From Eleginops maclovinus (Eukaryota > Chordata > Actinopteri > Perciformes > Eleginopidae), in the NCBI RefSeq assembly GCF_036324505.1, contig NC_086366.1:21840927-21904926 (forward strand): DNA of 64,000 nucleotides, written 5' to 3'. The position numbers were made by a program, and so were the translations under genes. A model generated the notes under the pieces. It was not told the DNA's origin, ran no database searches, and saw only the letters and a program-made list of their open reading frames with translations. Positions 1 through 11,749 of this stretch are shown here, one piece after another. Each line of letters starts with the position of its first letter. Position 1 is the stretch's first letter.

Positions 1-1270
1 TAAGCCACTAAGTGTAGCGGTACCCTGTTGAGAACATGTCGAGTTCACTGGAAAAGAACATGCAGATCACTTTATAATGAATCACATGATGTCACGCAGA
101 AGGGGAGAGAAAGGTGTCTGAATTAAGTCAGCTGTCAAAATACAATTTAATGGTGCTCTGTATCTCATCCTCATGGTACTGAAAAAGAATCAACTCCCAA
201 AACTAATCAGACACATTCACGCACACACTTACAGTACAGAAACACACACACGCGCATACAAATGGTATGTGTGTGCTAAAAGACACCTAATTAGCAAAAT
301 ATTCACATGAGCCACAGCGTGAAGTATTTACATGATATCAGCTCAATTTAACTTATTTCACACCCTAATCAAATAAACAACCAATAGTAAAACGCCAATC
401 ACTTGACAGAGAACATTGTTTGGCTTTGCTGAGTCTTTGTCCCAGGAAACATTGTGAAGTGCAAAACATCCACCCTCAAGAACTACAATTACCCTAAACT
501 ATGTTGCTGATGTTGGCCCATACACACGGAAAAATAGCTAGGCAATCAGTAACATTATGCTCCAAAATGATGGATGTGATACAGCTTAACTTCTTACATG
601 TTTACTGCTGCAAAAAAGTTCTGCCATCACATTTTCAGGAAGATATCTCAAATGATTCAGCTTTTGGGGGCCTAACACACGACAAAGGCTTGGTTGTTCC
701 TGGTAATGCGCCATAGCTTGCACTAACAGTTGTTCCCATCCTGCTCTTGTAAAAAAGTATTTTTTATGTAGCCACGATTCTCTGGGGACCATGGCACTAG
801 AGCAGGTTGTTACTGGACACTGTCCATGCCTCTATCCCCGAGCAACTGTGAAAACCTGCTGCTGCCTCACATCTGGCAGCTTTAGCAAGCTGCGGCCGCT
901 GTGATGTCACACGGTGTGATGTCACCGCTGCTGTCACCGAAAGTCACCCACCACCCAGCTGTCAATCACAGTCCAGGTGCAGTGTGTGTTTGTGTGCGTG
1001 TGTGTATGCACTTATGTAATGTAAGTAGGAATTTGTTAAAGGAGGCCTAATACGTTTTTTTGGGTTTTCCCTTTCCTGTTGTGTGTTATATAGGATTTAA
1101 TGCATTTAAATGGTCTGCAAAAGCTAAAATCCCTGTGTTCCCTCCAGAGGGAGTTTCTCTCCAACACACTCTCCCCTCTGCCTGAAACGCCTCCATTGGA
1201 CACCTTTGATTACATCTATAACATAGTGACATAACTAAGTAAAACTTGAGCTTCTTTTGGCTAGCGCTCT
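1..1270. other. Intergenic DNA, no gene seen
   Basis: AT-rich sequence with short CA-rich stretches near 215-255. A small cluster at about 898-950 has two close GTGATGTCAC-like palindromic octamer contexts (CRE-like). No ORF shows recognisable protein features. Confidence 0.6.
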
Positions 1271-1280
1271 AACAAATTGT

Positions 1281-1880
1281 ACATGGTAGATGCATGGATG
1301 TATAATAAGAACTGGATACAGCATTGGAGGCGGGACCTCGTCATTCCTATGAGAGCTGCTCATTAGTGCATGAAGACGAAATGGCCTGAGATTCTCAAGA
1401 GCAAAACGACACAAATTACCCATCATGCCTGGCTGTCGAGAGCATAGAGCATGAGCAGTTGAGTTTCCCCTTAAGCCCCTCCCCCGTAGAATGAATGGAG
1501 AGAGAAAATACATCTGGATTCACCTTTTTGCGCATTTTACAACTTTAAGGACATAATGTTTTTAACAAGGGCTATAAAAGGGTTCATACTGGGTAGTTTA
1601 TTTGGTTGTTGTTTTTTACAGACGACTCTTTCCCAATAATGTAAGTCAATGGGAAAAAGTATTTGTGGGCCGGGCGACGCCGAGGACTGATAGGAAAGTT
1701 GTAGTACCGCTGTTTGGCAACTACGAATATTTTCTCAAGTCCGGAGCACTTCCTGGGGGCTTGAGTAGATGTTGTAGGGGCGGGACATATCCAAGTAGTT
1801 GACCAATCACTACAGATCTGGCCAGCTAACCAATCAGAGCAAACTGGGCTCTGGTTTCAGAGCAAGTGTATTTGGCTTGT
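1281..1880 (+). repeat. Dispersed repeat, copy 1
   Basis: Similar in order and sequence to 45060-45430. Shared landmarks are a GGATG..ATAA..GAACT..ATACAGC block, an identical CATTTTACAACTTTAAGG, and a following TCTTTCCCAA..AAGTATTT block. The sequence resembles a non-coding repeat that I recall as common in percomorph fishes. No transposase or reverse transcriptase is visible. Ends are approximate. Confidence 0.65.
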
Positions 1881-4022
1881 CAATATAGTTTGTTTAGTTT
1901 TATGTTCAACACGTCGAAAAAATGAAAGAAAGAAAAGAAACATTTAACACATAAATTGAAATTGAGGCATTTCATAGTTTGTAACAATGGGAACCATCTC
2001 TTGATCAACTGATGGGCCAACGACTGCCACAATGCAAAGGTTAAGAAATAAAAAGATCAACAAGCGAGATAAAATATATCCCACATTCTAGATTTTTCTG
2101 TTCTCACTGAAATTATGTACTATACTGTACCACATATATAACAAATTATTGTCTCTTTCTCCAGTAACGGAGAACTAATTCAGAGGTGTTAATGTGATGT
2201 GTGTGTTGTGTTATGTTTGTTGACAGTTAAAACAACATGATTTATGACTTCCTGTTGTTGTTTTTTTATGAAACCGGCATTCATTTTAAAAATCCATCAA
2301 TCTCAAAATTACAGAATAATAGCTATTAAACATAAATATGACACTAATTACTAAATAGCTTTGGGGAATTTACACTATAGGATGAACTGGATTCACCTTC
2401 TCAACACCCCTGATTTTGTGTGTGTATGAGTGACATGTGTGCACCATGTGTATGATTGGGGTTTCAGGGAATGAGTGTGTATGTGTGTGTATGTCAGATT
2501 GAGGGAGAAATGAGAGACGAGGGGAGAGGAAAGAAATCCCCCCTCGAGGCCAGACCCACCACATTAGTTAGTAACCACACAGCATGTTGGCCAACACTAA
2601 CAGCTGCAATGCCTCGCTGATTTTAATGCTCAGTGAGACACCATCATCGAACCACCACACCCAACATCTACTGCCTTCACCTCTCTCACTCTGTCCATTT
2701 TTCTCACATTTTCAATCTGAAAGATCCAGGTAACGCAACACTAACAAGGCACACATGCATCCAGAGTGCTTGTTTTTTTCCGCATTGCCGCTTAGCGCTA
2801 ACGGCGTCATCCACATTTACCCTGACAGGTCTGAGCTCTCCAAATATAGATGCAATACGTACACTGCATTTGCACGCTTTTCCGCGTTGAAGTCAATTAT
2901 GTCATAATGTTGTTGCCAATATGCTGGAAGCTGAGCACAGGACCTGAGCTAGAGCAGATGTTCTGAATAAGCATCCGGCTAGCTAGCACTCCCAGGTCAA
3001 AAACACTGTTTCTTAAGGGCCACATGGCTGTGTCCACCCTAACAAGTGCACAAAATGTGCTGTTGCTTTACATTACATTTATGCATTGTATTATGTAACT
3101 AAAGAGACGATACATAGGATATCTATTTGGATGGTGATCATTGTGGCGTAAAGAGTGCACAGTATAGCTCCAGGCTTATTATTACTGTCTATACTGATTC
3201 ATAAGAAAAACTATGAATTTACATAATGCATATATTTATATACATGGTATGAGTATTCTGCACGAAATAGCTGGCTTCATGGGCAAATCACTGACAGAAA
3301 AACGTCCTCCCCGACATTGTCATTGTGAGAAATTTCTCAGCACTTTGGCCGATGTATTGACCAGAATGGATGGTGACAATTAAGTCAAACAGAAGAGGAA
3401 TGTTAATCTCAAGAGAGAAAAACTACAATGACCAATCATATAATCGGATTAATAGGGGGCAGGAAAGTGCTGCCCCGTATTAGCCCTTTGGTCTGAGCAT
3501 GAACAAATGCACAACTGTTTGGAGACGTTATCATCAAAATGATATGCCTCCTCTATTCATCCACTGGCTTTTTGTGCCTAAGCAAAGCATTGAAGAAATC
3601 TTCAGTATGGGCTAAAGCAGGAACCTTTCAGTTGACCTTAAAAAGTACCTCTATGAATAATTCTCTGAAACATACATTTGAATATTCACTTGAGCTATGT
3701 CATGCATGTGTTGAAAAGTGGCTGCAGCACGATTCAAGTGCTAACGTCTTCCAAATGTGCTGTCACATACTGAAAGATGACATAATGAATGCATAAACCA
3801 TTTTGTGCTGGAGCGCTCTACAGTGGAAAGTCCCTCTGTTTCTGGTGAGATGTGAAAGCAATGATCACAACACTGCGTAACACCCGCCTCTGACCTCAGC
3901 TACCTCCAGAGAGGTTGACCAATCACACAGGCATGTTCCCACAAATCTGGATCTGTGTGTGTTTGGCTGTCATGTGCATGCTTGTGTATTTACATGAACA
4001 TTGGTGTGTGGACATACATGTG

Positions 4023-4029
<7 letters not shown>
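1881..4029. other. Intergenic DNA, no gene seen
   Basis: No coding or RNA gene recognised. Low-complexity GT-rich patches occur near 2190-2225 and 2415-2495. Confidence 0.6.

Positions 4030-4111
<82 letters not shown>
4030..4111 (+). repeat. (TG)n microsatellite
   Basis: 82 bases of uninterrupted TG dinucleotide, about 41 units. The apparent Cys-Val reading frame across it is an artefact of the repeat. Confidence 0.99.
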
Positions 4112-4402
4112 CCCACCAAGTGGTCCTGGAGAGGCAACAGGTGCAGCTGATTAACTAATCCCCCTCTCTCTTAGAGGAATTTTGCAAGAGGAAAAACTCC
4201 ACTCCATTCCTCTCCCAGTGGGAACATTTGCTTTTCGTCCATTTGGCTTTGATCCAAATAGAATAGAGAGATCTCAGCTGTTCTCTGGATAGATGCTTTT
4301 CATCCATCAACCCCCAGGACTCAGTAATGGAGTCCGTAATTGGTGTGTGAGCGGTTGTCACGGAGAGGATATTTAGGCTTTTCAATAAATCTGAGAATTA
4401 AG

Positions 4403-5042
4403 CAGTGGCAAGCCGTGACTTTTATACCTAGGCCCTCTGAACCCCCCTTCCCTCTTCGAACAAAAAATAAACTCTAGCCTTAAGACGCTAAACGAGCCTT
4501 ATCAATGCAACAGAGAGAAATAGTTATTACAAAAAACGACTTATTTATTTAAAAACGTTTTATTTACTAATTAAAAATACAAACAATCATCACACAAGCT
4601 GAGTGTATTTCAGCGATATATTGAAACAACCGCCCGGGGTCCAAAACGAATGAATGACAGCCCCCCACCACACAAAACAGAATTTATATGAACACCGATC
4701 TTGACAAGGCGCACACAGCAAGGTAACAATGGACAGGGATCATTGCATTTTGGAGCACCGCTAATTCAAAATATATTAATTAATTTGGGGATACATTTAT
4801 AGGCAGAATGAATTCTGTCAACACGGCGGCCTACATTGAATATAACTTCGGCCTACCCTTGTCGATCCTGTCATCCAGTTGTATCGGGAATAACTAAAAT
4901 CCACGGTTTTCTTTCATTTGTGAAACTTCAGAATTTGTATTTACCACTATTCAAATGAAAGTTGTTTTCCCTCAAAAGTGGGCGGAGCCGTAATTTCCCC
5001 CGGAGGTGACGCATGTGTTACGCTCATTCTAATCGACGTTAG
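4403..5042 (+). mobile_element. hAT-like non-autonomous element, left part
   Basis: Begins with CAGTGGCAAGCCGTGAC followed by TTTATACCTAGGCCCTC, which I recognise as the terminal sequence of a fish hAT-type element family (CAGNG terminus). No transposase is visible. The matching right terminus was not found, so the copy is truncated or interrupted by the palindromic element that starts at 5043. Boundaries are uncertain. Confidence 0.5.
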
Positions 5043-5287
5043 ATGTCAGTGCCCGATCCGTTCCCCCCCGGCTGCACATGCGCGAAAATAACAAACTGTT
5101 TCCGATCGCCAATATACAGACAACTACCAGCTGTTTCCGGTTAGGTAAACTAACTGGCTGCCGTCAGGTACCGTAAAATGTAGACATGCGTGGTACAAAT
5201 CGGGCAGGAAAACGTTGAGTTTCTGCGTACGTGATTACGTGCATGTGCAGCCGGGGGGGGGGGGGGGAACGGATCGAGCACTGACAT
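5043..5287. mobile_element. Palindromic MITE-like element with G15 tract
   Basis: About 42-50 bases at each end are inverted repeats. The left arm (5043-5084) starts ATGTCAGTGCCCGATCCGTT and the right arm (5238-5287) ends AACGGATCGAGCACTGACAT. The arms differ mainly in homopolymer length: seven C on the left against fifteen G on the right (5253-5267). The 150-base centre has no ORF. A weaker second pair of inverted blocks lies outside it (around 4965-4990 and 5360-5385, sharing TTTTCCCTC and GGGCGG/GGGTGGG), so the whole structure may be a larger foldback. No clear target-site duplication was seen. Confidence 0.7.
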
Positions 5288-5529
5288 TTGCTCTGATGCT
5301 AACTAGCTACTTGTCCACTAGTTTGACAGCGGTCGGAACTTGTCATAAAGTCCGCGATATTAAAGCCCACCCATTTAGAGGGAAAATATGATTGGTCAAT
5401 TGTACTGTCATTTGACATTGCTCACTCGTTCAGTTACTGCTGGACCCTCTTTGCGTTTATAGCTGGACCACCAATCACCTCCTATCTTCCCAGTAATTCC
5501 AGAGAGGTCTTTTGAAAGACTGTTTCAGA

Positions 5530-8500
5530 TTTTTGGGATTGGATCCAGTGATCCAGCATGACATGGTAGTAAGAGTTCTATGGAACCACTTTCATTAATC
5601 AGAATTAAAATTCCCTTATAAATCCCGCTGCGGGGAAATGTACAGTTGTGAAACCTGCAGTTTTTTACAAATTTAACTTGTGCTACTTACAATAATAATA
5701 GTAAAACTAAGGCTATAATTCATACAATTCCTGTAATATATCACACTATGAAACTCCTTTACGAATAACAAAAGGTTGGATGAGAACAGGGAAATGAATG
5801 GCTCTGCTGATAATCTCTGTTCTGGGAATTACTAGACTAGCAGGGTTCCTCGACATACAAATGGATGTTAAATTAACCTACAGCCCTCATAAATCAAAGG
5901 GTATGTAAGGGGGAGTTTCTTTTTTCTCCTCTTCTGCTTCCTTCTTCCCATGTCATAACAATGCCTCTCCTAGTTTCTTCCTCCCACTCCTTCCTCCCCC
6001 TACTTCTTCCTTACTTGTCCTAGTACAACTGGCTGTGATATTGTTACCTAAATCCAGCTGTGGTTCAAGAACACTCCCTCTGTTAAATATAATATAAACA
6101 TATTCTTGTAATTGCAGCACTGGCAACAAAATGATAGCAATAGGCTTTCTTCACAGTGATTAGCTGTAGTAGGGAGAACAAGGGAAGATGAAGTGGTCCT
6201 GTTGGCAACGTATCCAGTGTTGATATGTTTAAGGGTCCGAAACTGCAACTTTCCCAGGGAAAACCGTCCTTCTGAAGTTTTATTGGAGTATTTACCAAAA
6301 AGAAACATGTAAGATCCCCCTCAGTTTAGCTTAATCAGTTTCAGCTGTTCTTGTTGTACGTGCCATATAAAGAATAGCGTATCATCAGCATATCATTGTC
6401 AGTCCAATTGTTAAACCTGGATATGTTTGATGTAAACATGATGACAGAGACAAATGGTAGAATATCCAATCCAATAATTGATTTTTTACGAACTTGGGGC
6501 TCAAGGGGAAGTTGAAAGATACAACCATAACATATGTGTTCAAGTCGTGTATAGACCTTTTGCATGCACATGTGCTGGATTGGCTTTACTCGGTTTGACT
6601 GGGCGTGTCAGGCCAGCACAGCAGGGATTGGATTCTAGGAATATTAAAAGTTGGCTTATCCCAAATTGTGACTATTGATCAAAGGAGCGTCAGTAACACA
6701 GTGGATAAACTCATTAAATGTTTCGTTAATTCTATCAGAAAAAGAGGAGTCTTTACAGATGTGTTTGGCAAGATGTCACTGCAACCCATTTGGAGGTGGG
6801 TCGGCAGACTCCATCGCAGGCACAGATGGTCCATCGCATTTGGGGCTCAACAAAATGTATAGCGTGTAAACTGGTTAGACAAAGACAGGCATGGGAATAT
6901 CCAGCAGTGAAACCACAACTTATGATTTTTTTCCCAGGAGCCTGACATAAGCAATATGCAGGCACAGATCGTATGGTCCTACGGTAAAAAAAAACAAAAC
7001 TGTGAAAAATAAGTTGTGCCAGATTTAGTAACTACACCTGTTGTTTAAATGTGTCAGATTTATTTCAACATTTACGTTAATAAGCAAGTATTGGACTGGA
7101 CCTGGTATCAGTAGATAACCTATGTTAAATACATGGCTTATTTAAAAAAGGATTTAAGATTTTGTAATTGTCATCATACAATATGCAGAATGAAATGTAG
7201 ATGTAGTTACTTTTTGTTGTACTAAGTATATTAGAGTTTCTTTGTTCATGCAACATGTTCTAAAAGGGATTGCTAGATGCCCTGAAATCAAACCATCCAG
7301 AGCAGGCAAATTAGGCAAACCGTTTTAGAGATAATTCTCTAAAACCTCAACTCAAGGACCTTTGTGACCCTTTACAAAGTTATTATCTATCCTTGAAAAA
7401 GCTAAAGAAAGTGGACTTAGGATGTGAGTCTTAAGGACATTTCACTCATCAAGTGGTCAAGTTAGATGGTAAGGTTCAAATCAATGGGAGAACTAGATGG
7501 ATAACATCATAGACTTTTCTGTTTCCACCTTAATGTGCATTAAATGGTAAGATATACAGCATGCCTCTTTCTAACAATTTCCTATTTCTTGTCAGGGACT
7601 TGCACTGTGAGAACAGAGCTGAGTCTTGTCATGAGATTGTAGAATGGAGTTTTGGTCTGGTCTCGCCTGTCTTCCCACCTTTCAGTAGAACTAACACAAC
7701 TTCTCAGATGAGTGGTGAAATGTCTTCAAGCTTAAAACAGCAAGTCCACATGCTCTTGCTTTACGTCAGTGATATGCAATATATCACACAATGTGGATGA
7801 CTGAAACCTAAAGACACCAGTGGCATTGTTACATTGTATTTCTTGACATGAAGTTTTTTTTCCCCCATAGCCTCTGTCTCTTCCAGTTGCAAAGAGAACA
7901 TTGTTTCTGGTTGATGTTAGCTTGAGGCTTTTAGTTGCAGCACTGGACGATTTGCCGCCAATAAACAAGCCGGCATTGTGTGACTGATTTGCCCTTGTCA
8001 CTATTTTGCTTAATGATTTGCAGTTTGTGTACTGCTAGAAGCTGTACTTTTAGAAACAAGAAAGATGTGCAATATATGGAAAGAGTGGAATGCATTGATT
8101 GTAAAAAACATTGTGAATTCTCAGTTTTATTATCTTTCATCTGCTTTTGCGCTTGAATGGAAGAGTACTTATCTAGCTGGACACATGTTGCAAATATCAA
8201 ATGAGATAACTACAATTTCTTTCCATATATTTTAAAGGACAAATGCAGGAGGAAAAGTTGTTTTCCATCACTGAAAGCCAGCAATGGAGTTTTTTAATGA
8301 ATGCCAGGACTGACAACACTAATTGTATTTCTACATTTAGTTCAGCTGCCTGTTAATCACAGGTATGGGGTTGGCATGGTGATAAGAGCCGAAAAGTAGG
8401 ATTTCATTAAAACATTTTTTGACTTGCTAAGCACAGGAGTTACAAATAACAGTAATTATTTCTCAATCTTTGCTGTCATTGACAGATTGGTTGGTTATTT

Positions 8501-10640
8501 GTTCCCTCTGAGCTATTCATGGTATAAGTTATGAAAATGGCTGCAATTTATTAGCAAGCTACCTAGTATTGTTGGGGGAAAATAAACCATTTATATTAAA
8601 CCTCTAACATCGGGCATTTTGGTTTTTAGGCACATGTGTAACTGAAACCATTACTAAAAGCTACATACTGTTTAAAAAAGACATAGAGAGGCACGTCTTC
8701 CCACTGACCCATCTTATCTCTTGGCATGTGACAGTGTTAGTGATTTACTAATGCTGAAAGGTTCTTAATGTTTTCCTGACCTCTGAGTCTGATGCTCCAA
8801 AGATGCCTTCAGGTCCTCAAGGTGATGTTATCTGAATGAACTGAAGAATGTAAGATGGCTTTACAATGGCAATTTTGAGAATGAGTAAGACGATAACATT
8901 TATGGCAGTTGTGAGTAACAGGAAAGTGATATTAGAGGTTAGAGGTTAGCCGCTTACGTTTCTGACAGCTGAAACCTCTGGTACATTTTAATTGCCACAT
9001 TTTTAGTTTTTAGTAAATCTTCACCAATTTCAATCTACTGCTATTGTGTGTCGTGTACACACACATTTTCATTGAATACTGAATTTTTAAAGGGCATGAT
9101 GAGAAAATCAGTGTGTCATTTAAAGGATATAATAAGAAATACTGCTGACGGACATCAACCCACGACCCCGCTAGGTATGCCAAAGGAGATGAGAAAACAC
9201 ACAGTAATGCATTCAACATCTGATGGAGCCACCCACATAAAACCCCTTACGTCACCTTGTCATTGATGTGAAGTCTGGAGCCGACAAGTGTTCACCAATA
9301 ACTTCTGGAGATTGGGTAACTGCTCAAGATCTTACGTTATATCAAACCAACTGCTGTTGCTGCTATCAGAAACATAAATCATATTTCAAGTTGAAAAGAC
9401 CATATTTCCTGCTGATTACCCATTTTAAAATTAAAAAATCAATTGTCAGCCAAAAACTGTTTTGTGTGTAATCACAAAAGCCACTGTATTGACAAAATGA
9501 AGAACATTTTAAAAGAAACTCATGTTGAAATATCAGTTGCAGTGCATGTCAAGTTACATTAAGCTGTCTAAGCCTAGCTGTGTTTCCTCTTAAGGAAAAA
9601 ACCACATCATCATGGGTTCAACAGATGCATTCTTAAGGATTTTTCCAAACAAAATGCTTGGTGGAAGACTCTTTTCTGAAGGTGGAACTGGGGGACGCTG
9701 ATTGCCACATTTTTTGCAAACAGACATCTGCATAAGAATACAGAATTGTGTCTGCGAAGAAGACAAGATTTTTGTATTGGAAATGTTGTGGTTTGCATTG
9801 GTCTTCTAGTTTCATTTCATCCTTTACTTGTCACAACTGAAGTTCACAACCGTGCAGACTTTTAAGGAGAGACTATCCAAAAGTGTGCAAGAAGAGTCAA
9901 GTAAATTTTATTTTTATTGCCAAATTTCACAAATCACTCATCTGTACAAAACAATCTGTACAGCATTTACAACACCCTCTACCCTCGACCCTCGATGATG
10001 GTAAAACAAAAATCCTTAATGGGTAAATAAAGTTTGACAATTTGGAGAGGCCCCTTTACAAGGACAGGTCATTTTCACTTGAACAGAATGCACACATTTA
10101 AAAATTACAGTATGCATGACAAATGATATAAGGATTGATAGAACATGTATACAAATGGATCAAAACACATCACATAACATGATTTCACCATTGTGACCTA
10201 GAAAGACCACACAAAGACACAAGTGCAAAGTTCAAGCACTCTTTTAAAACAGCAGATAGGAGAAAGGGGACAAACACATAGAGAGAGAACAAGAGAACGA
10301 CAACAAGGGACAGACAGAGAGAGGAGGGGGCTGAGTCTCCTGGAGGAAAAAGATCCAGATCCAAACATCTGGAATGAGGCCCGACAGCCAAGAGAGAGAG
10401 AGAGAGAATTCCCAGCACAGCTGAAGGTCCAGCACAGAAAAAAAGAGAGAAGAGTAGACAAAAAGGAGAAACTAGGAAGAGAATGAGAGATACATGGACT
10501 AGACACTCACATGCTATTGGTGGAAAAAAAAAACATCCTGACGATTAGACGGATGCATTAGTTTCCACTTTGGCATCATCCAACTTTACAAGCACATATG
10601 TAAAAAGTGAAAAGCAGAGAACCAACCACCTGAGGTACAA
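5530..10640. other. Intergenic DNA, no gene seen
   Basis: AT-rich sequence in which every open frame is short and lacks protein-like composition. A purine-rich stretch lies at about 10255-10480. Nothing here can be assigned a function. Confidence 0.6.
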
Positions 10641-10647
10641 CATCCTT

Positions 10648-10697
10648 AGATAGATGGATGGGTGGGTGGGTAGGTAGGTAGGTAGATAGATGGATAG
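10648..10697 (+). repeat. Imperfect GATA/GGTG/GGTA microsatellite
   Basis: A run of tetranucleotides changing from GATA/GATG through GGTG to GGTA and back to GATA. It lies just before a retroposon-like tail and 570 bases from the main GATA/GACA array. Confidence 0.9.
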
Positions 10698-10719
10698 AAT
10701 CAGAGGATGAAACCCTCTT

Positions 10720-10990
10720 TATTTGGAGTGAGCTGGTAGCTGGAGAGGTGCCAGTTCTCCTCCTAGGCCACTGCCGAGGTGCCCTTGAGCAAGGCACCTA
10801 ACCTCTATCTGCTCCCTTGGCGCCGGGTACCTGGCTGCCTCTCTGCTCTGCCACCTCTCCTCTGCATGTGGTTGTGTGTGCATGTATTTCCTCTGTGTTT
10901 GTGCATGTATATCCTCTGTGTGTTTAATGTGTGTCAACACAACAGAGTAGAGAAAGCAATTTCCCTGTAAGGGATTAATAAAAGTATGTC
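10720..10990 (+). repeat. LINE-type 3' tail repeat
   Basis: Contains CTTGAGCAAGGCACCTAAC, a GCGCCGGGTACCTGGCTGCC-like block, GT-rich spacer, and a terminal CCTGTAAGGGATTAATAAAAG. I recognise this layout as the 3' end of a fish non-LTR retroposon family. No coding part remains. Family name not assigned. Confidence 0.65.
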
Positions 10991-11004
10991 TTCTTCTTCA
11001 CATA

Positions 11005-11267
11005 CATGCACACAGCAGAGCACACACAGTGAAATCGGTCCTCTGCATTTAACCCATCCTAGTACTAGGAGCAGTAAGGCAGCTATTGTGCAGCGCCCGG
11101 GGAGCAATGGGGAGGGGGGATTGGAGGTGTCCGGTGCCTTGCTAAAGGGCACCACAGCAGGGCCTAGGATGTGAACTGGGACCTCTCCAAGTAGCAGTCC
11201 ACTTTCCATATTTCAAGTCTGTTCAGGGACTTGAACCGGCAACCCTAAGATTCCCAGTCCAAGCCCC

Positions 11268-11268
<1 letters not shown>
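11005..11268 (+). repeat. Dispersed retroposon-like repeat
   Basis: Carries CTCTGCATTTAACCCATCC, then GCGCCCGGGGAGCAATGGGG, GTGCCTTGCTAAAGGGCACC and a GACTTGAACCGGCAACC block like the T-arm side of a tRNA. I recognise this order from a very common teleost repeat. It abuts the GATA array directly. Confidence 0.7.
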
Positions 11269-11746
<478 letters not shown>

Positions 11747-11749
11747 GTT

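Noticed and set aside
10198..10506. 102-codon Ser/Leu-rich minus frame
   Set aside because: Arises from a purine-rich low-complexity stretch read in antisense.
11005..11268. tRNA gene
   Set aside because: Only a T-arm-like block is present; the rest follows a dispersed repeat, and no complete cloverleaf can be drawn.
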